Counted from the first letter of the stretch, positions 51,001 to 57,767 are shown. The stretch: DNA of 64,000 nucleotides from Macrotis lagotis (GCF_037893015.1 NC_133660.1:165764363-165828362), one strand, 5' to 3'. Made by a program: numbers and translations. The notes: generated from the letters alone by a model not told the origin.

Positions 51001-51170
51001 TTAGGTACATTGATGCTTAAAAAAAGGAAAGCTACTGAAAAAAAATTGATACATAGAAAAGTGAAGGAATTCAGAAAGGGCAAGTAAGAGTAGAATTCTG
51101 AAAGTAATACATGGAATTTTACATTACATATTCTTAAAAAGCAGCATAAAATGGAGATTCATAGTTTCAT

Positions 51171-51227
<57 letters not shown>

Positions 51228-54200
51228 TATTTCAAAGTTCATTTGCAAGTTGTCTAGGTACTTGGTACATTTGCCTTGAAGACAAGTTAAAAAATAATAG
51301 CTGTGTTCCAAGACAACCAACAAAAAAGCTTAAATCACTCCAAAAAGTTACTAAATAATAGCAACCCTGTGATGGGAGAGAGTTCAGTATGAGTTTAGAT
51401 ATTAGAAAGAAGTGTGGATAACTGAATATCTAAAGTAGAACTGAAGCATGATTTTCAGTGTAAGGGAAAGATGGAGATAGACGGCCTGTGCAACTCTGGT
51501 GTTAAATGAATAGCCTACATCAGGATTGTAAGGCTCTTCAAACAAAGGTAAGACAATAGTGACCAAAACAATGATGCTTAGAGAAAAATTTAACTGTTGG
51601 GAATGAGACATTAGATATAGAGATATAAAGTTTATAAAATGAGTTAGAAATAGAATGTATTTGTAAATATACATAACCTACTTTCTCAAACCTGCTTGAG
51701 ATATGTTAACAGCTTAGTTTCAGTACTTTAAATATCCTTTGAAATTTTTTAAAAGGTATACATATATATATATATGTACATACACAAACCTCACCATCTT
51801 TCCTACTCCCCTCAAAGTTCCTTGGATTCTACTGCTTCTCCAAGCTATCATTCCATCTCTCTCTTCACCCATACTGCCTACGTTAAAAAGAGTAAATTAC
51901 ATCTATTGTCTCCACTAAATCATCACCTATTGCAATTTGAATTCTACTCCCACAATTCTATTACAATAGCTCTCTTCCCCAGGTTGCCAATGACATCTTA
52001 ATTACCTTCTTTTGAGTCCTCATCCTCAATTAACAGTATTTGACCACTCTCTCCTCCTTTGGATTTCACATTGTTCCTTTCTCTTAAATTCCTTGGCTTG
52101 TTAGATCGCTCCTCACTCTCCTTCAATCTTCCTAATCCTTCCAACCAAATGAGGATAGCTCACATGACCCAGTCATTGGTTCTTTTCTTTCTCTTCCCCT
52201 GGCAATCTCATTTACTACTATAGCTATTCCCTACTATGCTATGAAGTATAATGGATTGAGTATTGAGCATGGAATCAGAAAGACAGGTTCAAATTCTACC
52301 TTTCACACTTAGTAACTTCTACAAACCCTTACATCTACAAAGCTCCATAAGCATACACAAAATCACTGAACCACTGAGCCTCAAAGTTTTCATTTGTAAA
52401 ATGGAGAAAATACCCACAGTATCTTCCCTCATGGGAACTAGTAAAAAGATCAAACTGAAATAATGTGTATATAGCACTGTGCAAACCATAAACATTTAAA
52501 ACTACTCTTTCTCTACCTATCCGCTCTGCTCTGACATACATTTCATTCTTTCTAATCTTGGTCTCCTGAGTGAACTAGCTTAAGTCAGCATGATCCTTTA
52601 TCCCTGACTCCCTCATCCTTTGTCTTTTACCATTCATGCTTTGACAAACTCTAAAACCTAGGGATTACTCTACTTCCTCTGCTCCATTACTGAATAAAGT
52701 ACCTTTCTCTGCTCCTGATCAGAAATGGTAGATATCTGTAGATACCTGTTACCTGGGTCCACTACAAATTGATACTATCTCATCTCAAATGTGCCATTAC
52801 TACAAAAACAATCAATTCTTTTATTCCTTTCTATCCTATTTCCGAGAGTTGTCATCTCTTTTCCCCTCAGACGTCTTCTATCAGTCCCTCTTCCCTATGC
52901 TCACAGTGGTGGGTCCTGATTCATGCTTTACCAAGAAAATCAAGGCCATGAACCATGAGCTGTTTATTCCACTTACCTCTTCTCTCAAACCTTGAAATCT
53001 TATTTCAATCTTAATGAATTCTAATATCTGATGAAAAGGTGGCACTTCTCCCCAGTCAATTCCACTTCATATGTACTTATTTCTATCCCTCTACTCTGGT
53101 TGAATGGTTGAACTATGAGTAATTGTTAAGTTCAATATCAACATGGTAGATGGAATCGAGGGAATAGTACCCCAGAAAATCTGTGTTGGTATCTGGGCAG
53201 TTAAACAGTTTTATCAATGACTTGGAAAAAAGCAAAGATGGTATGCTCATCAAATCTTCAGTTGATATAAAGCTGAGAGGGACAGCTGACGCAACTGGAA
53301 GACAGTCAAAATCTTTGACAACCTAATGTATTGGGCTAAATCTAAACAAAATAATAAATAGGAAATAAAAGTAAAGTCTTGCACTTGGTACAAAAAATAA
53401 ACTTCAAAAGCAGACTTTTTTAGATGGAAGAAGCATGATTAGAAAAGCAGTCATTCTGAAAAAATCTAGGGGTGTTGATGTAATGCAAGTATAATATGAG
53501 TCACAGTGTACTGTGGAGCAGCCAAAAAAGCTGATGTGATCTTGAGTTACAAAAAGAGTAAGCTAGGTTCCAGAATTACCATCAGGGAGATTGAGAGCCT
53601 AACTTAGTGATGGCCTAGCATGCTATGAGGCTCAACTGAAGCAACTGAGGATGTTTATCCTGGAGAAAATAAGACTCAAGAAGGGCATAATAAATGAACG
53701 TCAAATATTTAAAAGAGCTGTCACATTGGGAAAGGATTAATTTGTTGTACTTAGCCCTACAGGGTAGAACCAGGAACAATGGATTCAAGTTACAAAGATG
53801 CCAATTTCCTAATAGTTACGGCTGTTCAAAAGGGAAATGGGGAAGTTAAAAAACATGTTGGTAGAGGAGCGGCTAAGTGGCACAGTGAATAGAGCACCAG
53901 ACCTGAAGTCAGGAAGACCTGAGTTCAAATCCAGCCTCAGACACTTAATAATAACCTAGCTGTGTGGCCTTGAGCAAGCCACTTAACCCCATTGCCTTGC
54001 CAAAAAAAAAAAAAAAAAAGCAAAAGATGTTGGTAGTTTCCCTCTCCATCCTTAAAATGATCTTTAAAAAAAAAGGTTGGTCTATAACTTCTCAGATATA
54101 TCATAAAAAGGATGCCCTTCATGGATAGATTGGATTAGTGGGTGCTGAGGTCTCTTCCAGTTCTCAAAAATTCTGGAACTATGACAGTATATACTGTATA

Positions 54201-56393
54201 CTATATGGCACTGTAAACAATGCACACTATAAACACTGACAAACAAGATTTCTCTGTTAGATGTTTCTGTTTAATACTTTTCCTTTTCTATAATGAAAGA
54301 TTTTATGAGGAAAGGGACGTTTGTAAAACAGAAAGTACCAATAAAATGTTTTTGTTGTTGAAAGAATAGAAGGGGCGGCTAGGTGGTGCAGTGGATAGAG
54401 CACCGGCCCTGGAGTCAGGAATACCTGAGTTCAAATCCGGCCTCAGACACTTAATAATTACCTAGCTGTGTGGCCTTGGGCAAGCCACTTAAACCCATTT
54501 TCCTTGCAAAATCCTAAAAGAAAAAAAGAATAGAATATAGTTAAATAAAAGTTTTGAACTGAAAAAGTTTAATTAGCCACAGAAACCTCCTTATTTCAAG
54601 AAAAATTTGGGAAACATATAGTTACCCTTATTTTAACTAAGCTTATACCTAATTTTCTAAATACTAGAATTTACGAGGTTTGAGTTTTGAAATCCGGCTG
54701 TCATATTTTCCAAGACAGAAAGGCCCTGAAAACAAGAACTGAGAAGATGCTAAGAGGGTAGAACACTGAAAAAAAAAAGGAGGGTTGGTATTTTCATCTT
54801 AAAATAAAGAGATAACAAATTTTAAAAGGAAAAAAGTTTCATTTATATGTGTGTGTATGGATAAAAAGATTCAAAAATAGAGAATGTAATTTAGATAATT
54901 TACTCAAATTGATTTACAGATAAGAAACTGAAATAACACTAAAGAAAAGTCTTATAGGTATTCAAAGACATAAAATGATATAAAAGGAAGGAGCACCAAT
55001 ATTTGGCAACATTAAAGACCTGCCTTCAAATCCTAGCTTTGGAAAGACACTGAAATTCATCTTGGACAGAAGTGACCAATAAATGGTTGAGTTGGAGTGG
55101 GGGGGGAAGGTGGAGTTTTGTTTTGTGGGGCTTTTTCCCCCTCCTTTATTTTTTGTTGTTTTGAACCTAAGGTAAAATATTGAGACTAAGAAAAAAATAT
55201 TTCAACTGCTCCAAAAATTGTTGTTAAAAAGATAGCAGCAATGAATATGAAATCATCTCCTCCTGAGATACCTAAACCCTTAAGATCTTCTTCCTAACTA
55301 AACCATGAAGGAGAAACAGACTCTTGGATTAAATTAAAATGGATGTATGTGAAATATGCTGGTGTTCTTAAAATTACCTTATTCAAAGCTTTGAAGGTGG
55401 TTATCAAAAGTTCTAGGTTACTTCTTCTATCATTCAAAAACCAGTTCTGAGATTAAACAGTACAGTGTACCTTTAAAATTAGCTTTAATGTGAATATCAT
55501 ACAGACCACAAGGTAAGTAGCATTAGATGCAGACCAAAATAAGTTTGAAAAATTTGTCTCATGGTAGATTACCTTAATTATCTTGAAGAAAACTTAACTA
55601 ATGCTAATTTTTGTGTGTAAGAAGAAAACAGATTTAAAGCACAAGAACAAGATAACTATAATGATATTAATAAACAGAGAGAGCCCTAGAGCCCTAGTCA
55701 TATGCACATGACTTCATAAAAAAAAATCTAGTTCTTAAGAATTTAAATAGTACTTCTACAATCTAATCTAAATCATCATCTCCCTGGGTTTCAGTTTCCT
55801 CATCTATAAAATAAGAAGCTTTTATTAGATTAATGTTCATTTTCCAAGGAAATTCAGAACTCCATTAGCTCATTTAGATTTTCCAAGCAAAAAAAAAAAG
55901 ATGCCTAGCCTTATATCCTGTATTTGTTACATTGTGTATGCCTATGAAAGAGCTTCCTACTTCACTAAAGATGACATAACTCAAGAGAGTTTATTCATAA
56001 GAGAAAAGTCCTTTTCAGGAATTAAGAGGAAAAAATGCATAGGTCAAGAATATAAAACAATATGATGAACTCAAACAAATATGCTATAGTTCCTCCTATT
56101 TCTCAACATCTAAAGACCAACATATTTTATATTTTTTTGCAAATAAAAAAAGTTAAGAATCATTAAAGCATAAATAAAAAAAGCCTTTCCTACTCTATGC
56201 CCCTCCAGATTTTCTAAGAGTCTCTCAACTGTAGTTTCCAAGAGTTTTCACACAAGTTAAATAATAGAAATCAGATTGTTCACTGTTAAAGTTTCATAAA
56301 TATTTAAAAAGCTTCAACTTACATTTTCTGGTTCTACTCCAATGTCTTCACAAAATTTCTCCATGCCTTCAGGACCTACAACATCGTCAGTCC
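20986..56393 (-). CDS. DCUN1D4: DCUN1D4, DCN1-like protein 4, last six coding exons (spliced, 5' part outside window)
   Basis: DCN1-like proteins bind a cullin WHB domain and the acetylated N-terminus of UBE2M/UBE2F. They act as co-E3s that speed NEDD8 transfer to cullins, activating cullin-RING ligases; DCUN1D4 is reported as nuclear. Six exons on the minus strand join without frame conflict and encode 177 residues plus a split first codon. This is essentially the whole PONY (potentiating neddylation) domain, with motifs [81 protein letters not shown] and [15 protein letters not shown]. The D-A-D patch that contacts cullins is intact: D in KDQW, A in DEDGA, D in [14 protein letters not shown] and the EFVEWYK terminus fit DCUN1D4/5 rather than DCUN1D1/2; the KEKQMT end favours DCUN1D4 over DCUN1D5. 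Introns, 5' to 3', are about 7.8, 7.4, 14.9, 4.7 and 0.09 kb. The variable N-terminal exons and the promoter are upstream of 64,000. Confidence 0.96.
21133..21235 (-). CDS. DCUN1D4: DCUN1D4 coding exon, fifth of six visible (carries two D-A-D residues)
   Basis: A 103-nt exon. The acceptor is TTTTTTAACAG and the donor GTAAGT. It reads [20 protein letters not shown] then [14 protein letters not shown]; the last base, T, begins the Trp codon finished in the final exon. Asp of KDQW and Ala of DEDGA correspond to the first two members of the cullin-contacting D-A-D patch of DCN1 proteins. The intron that follows is only 91 nt. Confidence 0.97.
21711..21870 (+). mobile_element. WSINE1-like SINE in DCUN1D4 intron
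   Basis: GGGGCAGGCTAGATGGCACAG head, full tRNA-like body, tail AACAAACAAACAAATAAATA. Antisense to the gene. Confidence 0.9.
22220..22245. repeat. (CAA)n microsatellite
   Basis: Eight CAA trinucleotide units. Confidence 0.9.
22246..24790. other. DCUN1D4 intron, no assigned repeat
   Basis: Unassigned intron sequence with small A- and G-rich patches (about 23,220-23,410). The tract at 23,160-23,290 (TTTAATAAATACCTACTCTGTGCTAAGTACTAGG...CCTCACCCTCAAGGATCTTACA) resembles an ancient mammalian repeat tail but I cannot name it. Confidence 0.4.
24868..25018 (-). mobile_element. hAT MITE with terminal inverted repeats
   Basis: Ends CAGTGGTATCAAATTC and GGGAATTTGACACCCCTG are inverted repeats of each other (consensus CAGGGGTGTCAAATTC). 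The flanks share TGTAGG, an imperfect trace of the 8-bp hAT target duplication. About 150 bp, no coding capacity. Confidence 0.75.
25441..25574 (-). mobile_element. WSINE1-like SINE (A of a tandem pair)
   Basis: Antisense SINE ending CACCTAGCTGCCCC, preceded by a T-rich tail and target sequence ACTATGAAACTTTT. Confidence 0.9.
25591..25730 (-). mobile_element. WSINE1-like SINE (B of a tandem pair)
   Basis: Antisense SINE ending CACCTAGCTAACCC. The same target sequence (ACTA-TAAACTTTTT) lies before, between and after the pair. Confidence 0.9.
25914..26018 (-). CDS. DCUN1D4: DCUN1D4 coding exon, fourth of six visible
   Basis: A 105-nt exon of exactly 35 codons, phase 0 at both ends. The acceptor is CTATTAAACAG and the donor GTACAG, a weaker donor than the others. 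It reads [20 protein letters not shown] then [15 protein letters not shown]. This is the helix pair that forms part of the cullin- and E2-binding face. A phase 0/0 exon could be skipped without a frameshift; nothing in the sequence shows that it is. Confidence 0.96.
26610..26660. repeat. (TC)n/(CA)n/(TA)n compound microsatellite
   Basis: CTCTCTCTCTC, then CATACACATATATATATATATA. Confidence 0.85.
27990..28840 (+). mobile_element. Decayed RTE-class retrotransposon, endonuclease part
   Basis: An open frame of 109 codons at 28,027-28,356 contains [18 protein letters not shown], where RTE endonucleases have [39 protein letters not shown] and SKQWHLTDY follow, matching the conserved LITNTxFRxPxxxKTTWMHPRSKHWHLIDY block. 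The catalytic GDFN Gly is Arg here. Downstream sequence to about 28,840 keeps weak similarity to the linker before the reverse transcriptase and has stops in all frames. It is non-functional and lies in a DCUN1D4 intron, antisense to the gene. Confidence 0.8.
28841..30255. other. DCUN1D4 intron, nothing assigned
   Basis: AT-rich intron sequence without a recognised repeat or exon. Confidence 0.4.
30258..30410 (-). mobile_element. MIR-type SINE, antisense
   Basis: CATTTCAGAAGCCAAGAGAGA..., AGAGCAAGGATTGGAACCCAGATCCTATCTGGC: antisense MIR head and core, diverged. Confidence 0.55.
31250..31865 (+). repeat. Ancient unnamed interspersed repeat
   Basis: TTGCCCTCAAAGAATTTACAAAC, GAGAGCATTACAGATGAGTCCATGG, GGAGGGAAGGTGACATGATAAAA, TAGTAGCCTATTGAAATAGTTCAGAAG and TGGTAGTGGAATTGGGAACAGA in this order resemble an old dispersed mammalian repeat of which another part lies at 33,950-34,150. 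The family name is uncertain. Confidence 0.45.
31960..31990. repeat. (ATAC)n microsatellite
   Basis: ATACATACATACATACATAC run. Confidence 0.9.
32265..32402 (-). mobile_element. WSINE1-like SINE, 5' truncated
   Basis: Antisense SINE after a T8/G9 run. It stops at GCTTTATCCC and lacks the head (CACTGCGCCACCTAGCTGCCCC). Confidence 0.8.
32403..32500 (-). mobile_element. Old SINE remnant, antisense
   Basis: TTTAAAGTGACTTGCTTAGGATCCCACTGTC...CTTGAACAAGATCTGACTCCCA fits a decayed antisense tRNA-SINE next to the truncated SINE. Confidence 0.4.
32625..32650. repeat. (CA)n(TA)n microsatellite
   Basis: ACACAAACACACACATATATATATATA, low complexity. Confidence 0.85.
32762..32911 (+). mobile_element. WSINE1-like SINE with perfect 14-bp target duplication
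   Basis: Full-length copy from GGCGCGGCTAGGTGG to a CTA9 tail. AAAAGTTTTAAGTG occurs at 32,748-32,761 and again at 32,912-32,925, so the insertion is relatively young. Confidence 0.95.
33290..33950 (+). mobile_element. Old L1 ORF2 C-terminus and 3' UTR
   Basis: TTAGTCATATGAAAGAATGTTC, TAATAAGAGAAATGCACATCAAAACAATC, TTGGAGGGGTTGCAGAGACGGGTACACTAATGCACTG, then GTGACTGGGGAATGACTGAACATTGTGGAATTTTAATGCAATG. These are the HMKN-type, REMQIK, CWxGxGxxGTL and EWLNK...YYxxM regions in order, with frames broken. Confidence 0.8.
33951..34150 (+). repeat. Ancient unnamed interspersed repeat, second piece
   Basis: GAGAAGGGCTTTGACTGCCAAACAG, TTCCTGGAGGTTAGTGAGAAC and AGGTTATTGCAATGATGAAGATGC...GTGATGAGGGCTT belong to the same repeat type as 31,250-31,865. 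Confidence 0.4.
34480..34962 (+). mobile_element. Old L1 ORF2 C-terminus
   Basis: AATTTCTCCAAATCACTAATAAGAAGAAATGTAAATCAAACAAC, then ATCATAGCAGGACAAACTGTGGTG and ATGAAGAATGGTTAAACAAAGTATGGTACATAAATGTAATGGA: the end of L1 ORF2 with stops. Confidence 0.7.
34963..35500 (+). mobile_element. CR1/L3-type retrotransposon 3' end (interrupted by a SINE)
   Basis: AAAAGGGCAATCAAGGTAGTGAAACTTCAAG, then after the SINE: GAACATGATCACTGTCTTCAAATATCTGAAGAG, AAAGTGAAATTGGCTGCTTC, GAGATGGCCTTCAAATGACCTTCTAACTTTGAGATTCTAT. The order matches the 3' end of CR1-clade elements. Confidence 0.7.
35036..35186 (-). mobile_element. WSINE1-like SINE inside CR1/L3 copy
   Basis: Antisense copy ending CACCTAGCTGCCCC, flanked by AATCAAAGGAATTT and AGTCAAAGGAATTA (one early mismatch). 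Confidence 0.92.
35785..35928 (+). mobile_element. WSINE1-like SINE
   Basis: GGGAAGCAGCTAGGTAGCACAATG head, GAGTCAGGAGTTCAAATCTGG, tail CAAAACAAAAAGAAC. More diverged than other copies. Confidence 0.85.
36800..37740 (+). pseudogene. L1 ORF1 remnant
   Basis: The coiled-coil region is recognisable (GAAGAAAATAACACCTTAAAACATAGAATAGATC), then RRM-like [15 protein letters not shown] (an open stretch from 37,020), [18 protein letters not shown], and the C-terminal domain with frameshifts. No single frame is intact. Confidence 0.75.
37741..37890 (+). mobile_element. WSINE1-like SINE inserted in L1 ORF1 end
   Basis: GGGGCAGCTAGGTGGCGCAG to an A16 tail with CCTAAAAAAAG. AAAAAGTAAACA flanks both sides. 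It lacks about 7 bp (TGGCCTT) of the tRNA-like body. Confidence 0.93.
37985..38075. repeat. (GA)n and (GT)n microsatellites within the L1 spacer
   Basis: GGGAGGGAGAGAGAGAGAGAGAGAGG followed by TGTGTGTGCGTGTGTGTGTGTG. Confidence 0.9.
39446..39649 (+). mobile_element. Short 5'-truncated L1 tail with probable 3' transduction
   Basis: From 39,446 to about 39,535 it is the end of a different L1 3' UTR (GGGGAGGGAAGCAAGAATGG, AAAATTGTAAAACTCAAAATAAATAAAATC). It continues through A-rich sequence into about 105 bp of non-L1 DNA (TACTAAGCACTGTACTAAGC ... GATATTTGATGACTT) and ends in A9. The whole is bracketed by a perfect 15-bp duplication, AAAAAGAATGTTTAA, at 39,431-39,445 and 39,650-39,664. Confidence 0.8.
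40069..40199 (-). mobile_element. WSINE1-like SINE, 5' truncated
   Basis: Antisense copy ending at CTCTATCCACC without the terminal head. CAAGATTACACATTTTACAT (from 39,986) and CAAGATTACATATTTTAAAT (from 40,202) are a probable duplicated target, with (TTTACATA)n expansion at the tail side. Confidence 0.85.
40911..41019 (-). CDS. DCUN1D4: DCUN1D4 coding exon, third of six visible
   Basis: A 109-nt exon. The acceptor is ATTCTTTAG and the donor GTGAGT. The first A completes a Gln codon (CA|A). Thirty-six codons follow: [20 protein letters not shown] then [16 protein letters not shown]. This is the helical linker into the C-terminal half of the PONY domain. By memory of the mammalian protein, the stretch [16 protein letters not shown] carries several conservative substitutions, while [13 protein letters not shown] is unchanged. 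The exon ends in phase 0 on Arg CGG directly before the donor. Confidence 0.96.
41690..41935 (+). mobile_element. tRNA-derived marsupial SINE with long 3' body
   Basis: GAGCCTGGAGTCAAGCAGGTCTGAGTTC, CTCAGTTTCCTCATCAGTAAAATACG, TTGGAGAAGGAAATGGCAAACTAC and CAAATGGGGTCATGAAGAGTCGGACATGACT: a third SINE type in the window, distinct from the short WSINE1-like and the 1,550 copy. Confidence 0.8.
42418..42559 (-). mobile_element. WSINE1-like SINE with internal head deletion
   Basis: Antisense copy in which CTCTAT is followed directly by AGATGCCCC, missing about 17 bp of the head. TATTTCTGTAG flanks both sides (ending 42,418; from 42,564). Confidence 0.88.
42560..43360. other. DCUN1D4 intron, nothing assigned except an (AAAAT)n tract
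   Basis: 42,905-42,955 is AAAATAAAATAATTAATAAAAAATAAAA low complexity. The rest is unassigned. Confidence 0.45.
43370..43765 (-). mobile_element. Old L1 3' UTR, antisense
   Basis: Read on the plus strand, GACATAAGTTATACATGTACAATTATGC, GATCTGCATTTAGATTCCATACTTTTTCC and ATGGTACTTTACATTGCAAGTCCTTTAGAACTGTG follow the known antisense order of an old marsupial L1 3' UTR. Confidence 0.7.
43783..43930 (+). mobile_element. WSINE1-like SINE at the 5' edge of a HAL1-like element
   Basis: GGCCAGCTAGATGGCGCAGTGG to A13. TTTTTCCTGG lies before it and ATTTCCTGG after it, so it inserted exactly where the HAL1-like 5' end begins. Confidence 0.9.
43938..46345 (+). mobile_element. HAL1-like half-L1: 5' UTR, ORF1, 3' region, no ORF2
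   Basis: It begins GGTGGTGGAGTCAAGATGGTGGC and has a 5' UTR to about 44,570. ORF1 runs to about 45,520, followed directly by a 3' region. This parallels the element at 1,963-5,184: GATATTTCGCATAAGGATC, GGGAATGAGTGAGCCTTCAG, then GGGGGATGGGGGGAGTTTGTTTACTCTTATAACAAGATTATTG at the end. It lacks the three SINE-like modules of the other copy. It has no ORF2 at all. Antisense to DCUN1D4. Confidence 0.78.
44572..45520 (+). pseudogene. HAL1/L1 ORF1 protein, broken
   Basis: The start [13 protein letters not shown] corresponds to MSKQRNKRKTIEK of the 2,713 copy. The coiled coil is readable at 44,625-44,888 ([33 protein letters not shown], then stop). The RRM-like part is at about 44,960-45,130 ([18 protein letters not shown]), and the C-terminal domain at 45,170-45,510 (CCAAATTCCAAAACTCCCAAGTCAAAGAG, TCAACTACCCAGCAAAACTGAAC). 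Several frameshifts and stops; a C9 run at about 45,163 causes one of them. Confidence 0.8.
46400..46529 (+). mobile_element. Probable L1 ORF2 fragment
   Basis: TTTGGGTAAGAACTACTATATGACAAAAACTACCAGGAAAACTG resembles the region after the reverse transcriptase in L1 ORF2. Short and diverged. Confidence 0.45.
46530..46558 (+). repeat. SINE head fragment followed by an A-run
   Basis: GGGGAAGTTAGGTGGTGCA looks like the first 19 bp of the local SINE and is followed directly by A11, with no tRNA body. Confidence 0.4.
46559..46900 (-). mobile_element. Old L1 ORF2 pieces, antisense
   Basis: GTATTTCACTCAACATCAGTTC...TTCCCCAATTGATGGGC...TATAAATATTTTTGTAC is the antisense C-terminal end of ORF2. From about 46,800 the sequence jumps to the antisense D-A-E-K-x-F-D-K-I-Q region of the reverse transcriptase (TTTTGTCAAAAGTCTTTTCAGCATC), so about 1.7 kb is missing between them. 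Confidence 0.7.
46901..48460. other. DCUN1D4 intron; possible further antisense L1 to ~47,390, then unassigned
   Basis: 46,900-47,390 may continue the antisense L1 but is too decayed for certainty. 47,561-47,630 is a (TA)n/(CA)n microsatellite. The rest, up to the exon at 48,463, is unassigned. Confidence 0.4.
48463..48554 (-). CDS. DCUN1D4: DCUN1D4 coding exon, second of six visible
   Basis: A 92-nt exon. The acceptor is TTTAAACAG, and GTG GTC ATG follows in phase 0. The donor is GTAAGT. Thirty codons read [20 protein letters not shown] then [10 protein letters not shown]; the last two bases (CA) are completed to Gln by the first A of the next exon. [14 protein letters not shown] is a strong DCN1-family signature, and MGYFTLQEW is typical of DCUN1D4. 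An old half-L1 (48,693-50,990) sits about 140 bp upstream in the intron, on the opposite strand. Confidence 0.96.
48693..50990 (+). mobile_element. Older half-L1: 5' UTR, ORF1 remnant, 3' end
   Basis: GGCTAAGAGGGCTACCTGAATGAAGGCAGG corresponds to the GCCAAGATGG(T/C)GG...GAAGGCAGG start of the other copies. ORF1 traces run 49,480-50,200: AAACTAGAATAGGGCAAACAAAAATC, ACTGACCTAGAAAACAGGC, AGAATAATTTATCCTGCAAAGATGAG, TTTCAAACTTTTTTGATAAAAAGACCAGAG. After a short spacer, L1 3' end sequence appears at about 50,630 (GGATTGGCTGGATAACTTTTGG, TATTGTAATATAAAAAATAAG). No reverse transcriptase is left. It is the most diverged of the set. Confidence 0.65.
51174..51225. repeat. (CA)n microsatellite, about 26 units
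   Basis: Uninterrupted CA dinucleotides. Confidence 0.95.
51785..52195 (+). mobile_element. L2-like (CR1 clade) fragment, reverse transcriptase part
   Basis: CATCTATTGTCTCCACTAAATCATCACC, CTCTTCCCCAGGTTGCCAATGACATCTTAATTACC, GAGTCCTCATCCTCAATTAACAGTATTTGACCACTCTCTCCTCC and TTAGATCGCTCCTCACTCTCCTTC follow the order of L2-type ORF2 sense strand. Confidence 0.7.
52235..52505 (+). mobile_element. MIR/THER1-type SINE between two L2 pieces
   Basis: TGGATTGAGTATTGAGCATGGAATCAG, AAGTTTTCATTTGTAAAATGGAG and TGTATATAGCACTGTGCAAACCATAAA: head, core and tail. Confidence 0.65.
52510..53010 (+). mobile_element. L2-like (CR1 clade) fragment, part upstream of the reverse transcriptase
   Basis: TTTACCAAGAAAATCAAGGCCATGAACCATGAGCTG and neighbouring pyrimidine-rich sequence correspond to L2 sequence that normally lies 5' of the segment seen at 51,785-52,195, so the order here is reversed. 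Confidence 0.5.
53165..54183 (+). mobile_element. CR1/L3-type retrotransposon 3' part (interrupted by a SINE)
   Basis: It begins with reverse-transcriptase remnants (TTTATCAATGACTTGGAAAAAAGC = [14 protein letters not shown] where F.DDTKLGG is normal). GGGTGTTGATGTAATGC follows, then GAAGCAACTGAGGATGTTTATCCTGGAGAAAATAAGACTC and TAGCCCTACAGGGTAGAACCAGGAACAATGG. After the SINE come GGTTGGTCTATAACTTCTC and GAGGTCTCTTCCAG...TCTGGAACTATGA, the usual end. Confidence 0.75.
53865..54019 (+). mobile_element. WSINE1-like SINE inside CR1/L3 copy
   Basis: GGAGCGGCTAAGTGGCACAG to A18. ACATGTTGGTAG before and AGATGTTGGTAG after. Confidence 0.93.
54371..54520 (+). mobile_element. WSINE1-like SINE
   Basis: GGGGCGGCTAGGTGGTGCAG, near-consensus body, tail AAAATCCTAAAAG. 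AAAGAATAGAA flanks both sides. Confidence 0.95.
54521..56322. other. DCUN1D4 intron, nothing firmly assigned
   Basis: A short MIR-core trace (GTTTCAGTTTCCTCATCTATAAAATAAG) lies at about 55,785-55,815. Otherwise unassigned AT-rich intron. Confidence 0.45.
56323..56393 (-). CDS. DCUN1D4: DCUN1D4 coding exon, first of six visible (start of PONY domain)
   Basis: A 71-nt exon. The acceptor is TTTATTTCAG just above 56393 and the donor GTAAGT lies just below 56323. The first two bases (GG) complete a Gly codon begun in the preceding, unseen exon. The remaining 23 codons read [20 protein letters not shown] then PEN, ending in phase 0. This is the first helix and EF-hand-like start of the PONY domain. 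It lies in the reverse orientation to the large L1 that begins about 1.4 kb upstream, at 57,825. No further exon with FYEYAG coding was found between 56,394 and 64,000. Confidence 0.95.
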
Positions 56394-57149
56394 CTGAAAT
56401 AAAAAGTAATTTTTACATTAACCTTTAAATAAAATCCAACTATGTACATCACTGATTTCTTTAAAGTCATATAAACCCCAAAATGCTTACTGTACAAGAA
56501 AATTTCAATTTTTTAAAAACTATGAATTATTTCAAGCAGTAGTATTGAATCAATTTTTACAGTATAAAGAGAGAGAAATATTCTAGAATTTATGTTAGGC
56601 CCAGGTTTCTCTCTAAATGTTTAAAGACAATTTACCACAATGAACATAAAGCACATGCAAAGCTGAGGCTGTCTAAATTCTAGCTATAATTAACAGTAGT
56701 TAATTCTTTTTTTTAACAGTAGTTAATTCTAAAAGTTATTTAAAAAACCTAAGGCTCTAAATTTTCCCTTTTTCTGCATTAATTTTATGTACAGAAGCAT
56801 ATTTATGGGTTTCATGCAAAGAATACAGAGAAGAATAAAAAGGATGGCTTTCAAATTTTTTTTCTTACCATCAAAAGAATTACATGCACATGAAGGACTA
56901 ATCAGACTATTTGCTGTCAAGGGGAAGGAGGGAGAAAAACTCGAAATCTTACAAAAAAATTGAATGCTGAAAATTATCATGCATGTAGTCAAGAAAAATA
57001 AATTTATTTAAAAAAAATACAAGGGACCAAGAAACCAGAAGTCATTTATACAAAGGAATATAGGTATTAAAGAAAATGTGATTATAAAAAGAAATTTCAC
57101 CTCTAGCCAACAATAATGCACCAAAGAGAACAGAAAGAGGTATAATATG

Positions 57150-57310
57150 GCCAAATGAAATGAGTACTAGCCACTGAGTCAGGAATCATGGTACCTAATC
57201 CTACCTCTGCTACCAAGAGGCTGTATCTACTTTGGGGAAGACACTGTCTCTTGGAGATTAATCTGTTAAGATTTTTGAGTTCTACCAATGGTGAGATTAG
57301 ATCCTCCTAA
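57150..57310 (+). mobile_element. MIR-type SINE, weak
   Basis: GAGTACTAGCCACTGAGTCAGGAATC...CTACCTCTGCTACCAAGAGGCTG...GACACTGTCTCTTGG: head and early core of an old SINE. Confidence 0.45.
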
Positions 57311-57619
57311 AATAATCCAGCTAAAAACTGTGAACGTGACAAAAGCAATACCTTAAGATAATCAAAAGTATCATTTACTACAAGTAACCCATAGAAATTT
57401 GCATAAATTATACATCTGGACTATAGTAAAAGTCACATACCAGCTTGTTTATCACACTAATTTTGTCTATAGTTAAGAAATTTATAATATAGAAAAGCAA
57501 TATAAAAATGCTATTATTAGTTAACAGCTTGCTTTAAACAAAAATGATTATAAAGTTAAAATACCAAGAAAACAAACATTTTGCAAGTGAATTTTCCAGA
57601 CAGCAAAACATAGTTGTTG

Positions 57620-57767
57620 TTTTTTTTGGTAAGGTTTTTGCAAGGCAATGGGGTTAAGTGGATTTCCCAAGGCCACACAGCTAGGTAAGTGTCTGAGGCC
57701 AGATTTGAACTCAGGTACTCCTGACTTCAGGGCTGGTGCTCTATCCACTGCATCACCTAGCTGCCCC
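57620..57767 (-). mobile_element. WSINE1-like SINE
   Basis: Antisense copy ending CACCTAGCTGCCCC. It lacks about 9 bp (AATTATTAA) in the body. AAAACATAGTT before and GAAACATATTT after. Confidence 0.92.
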
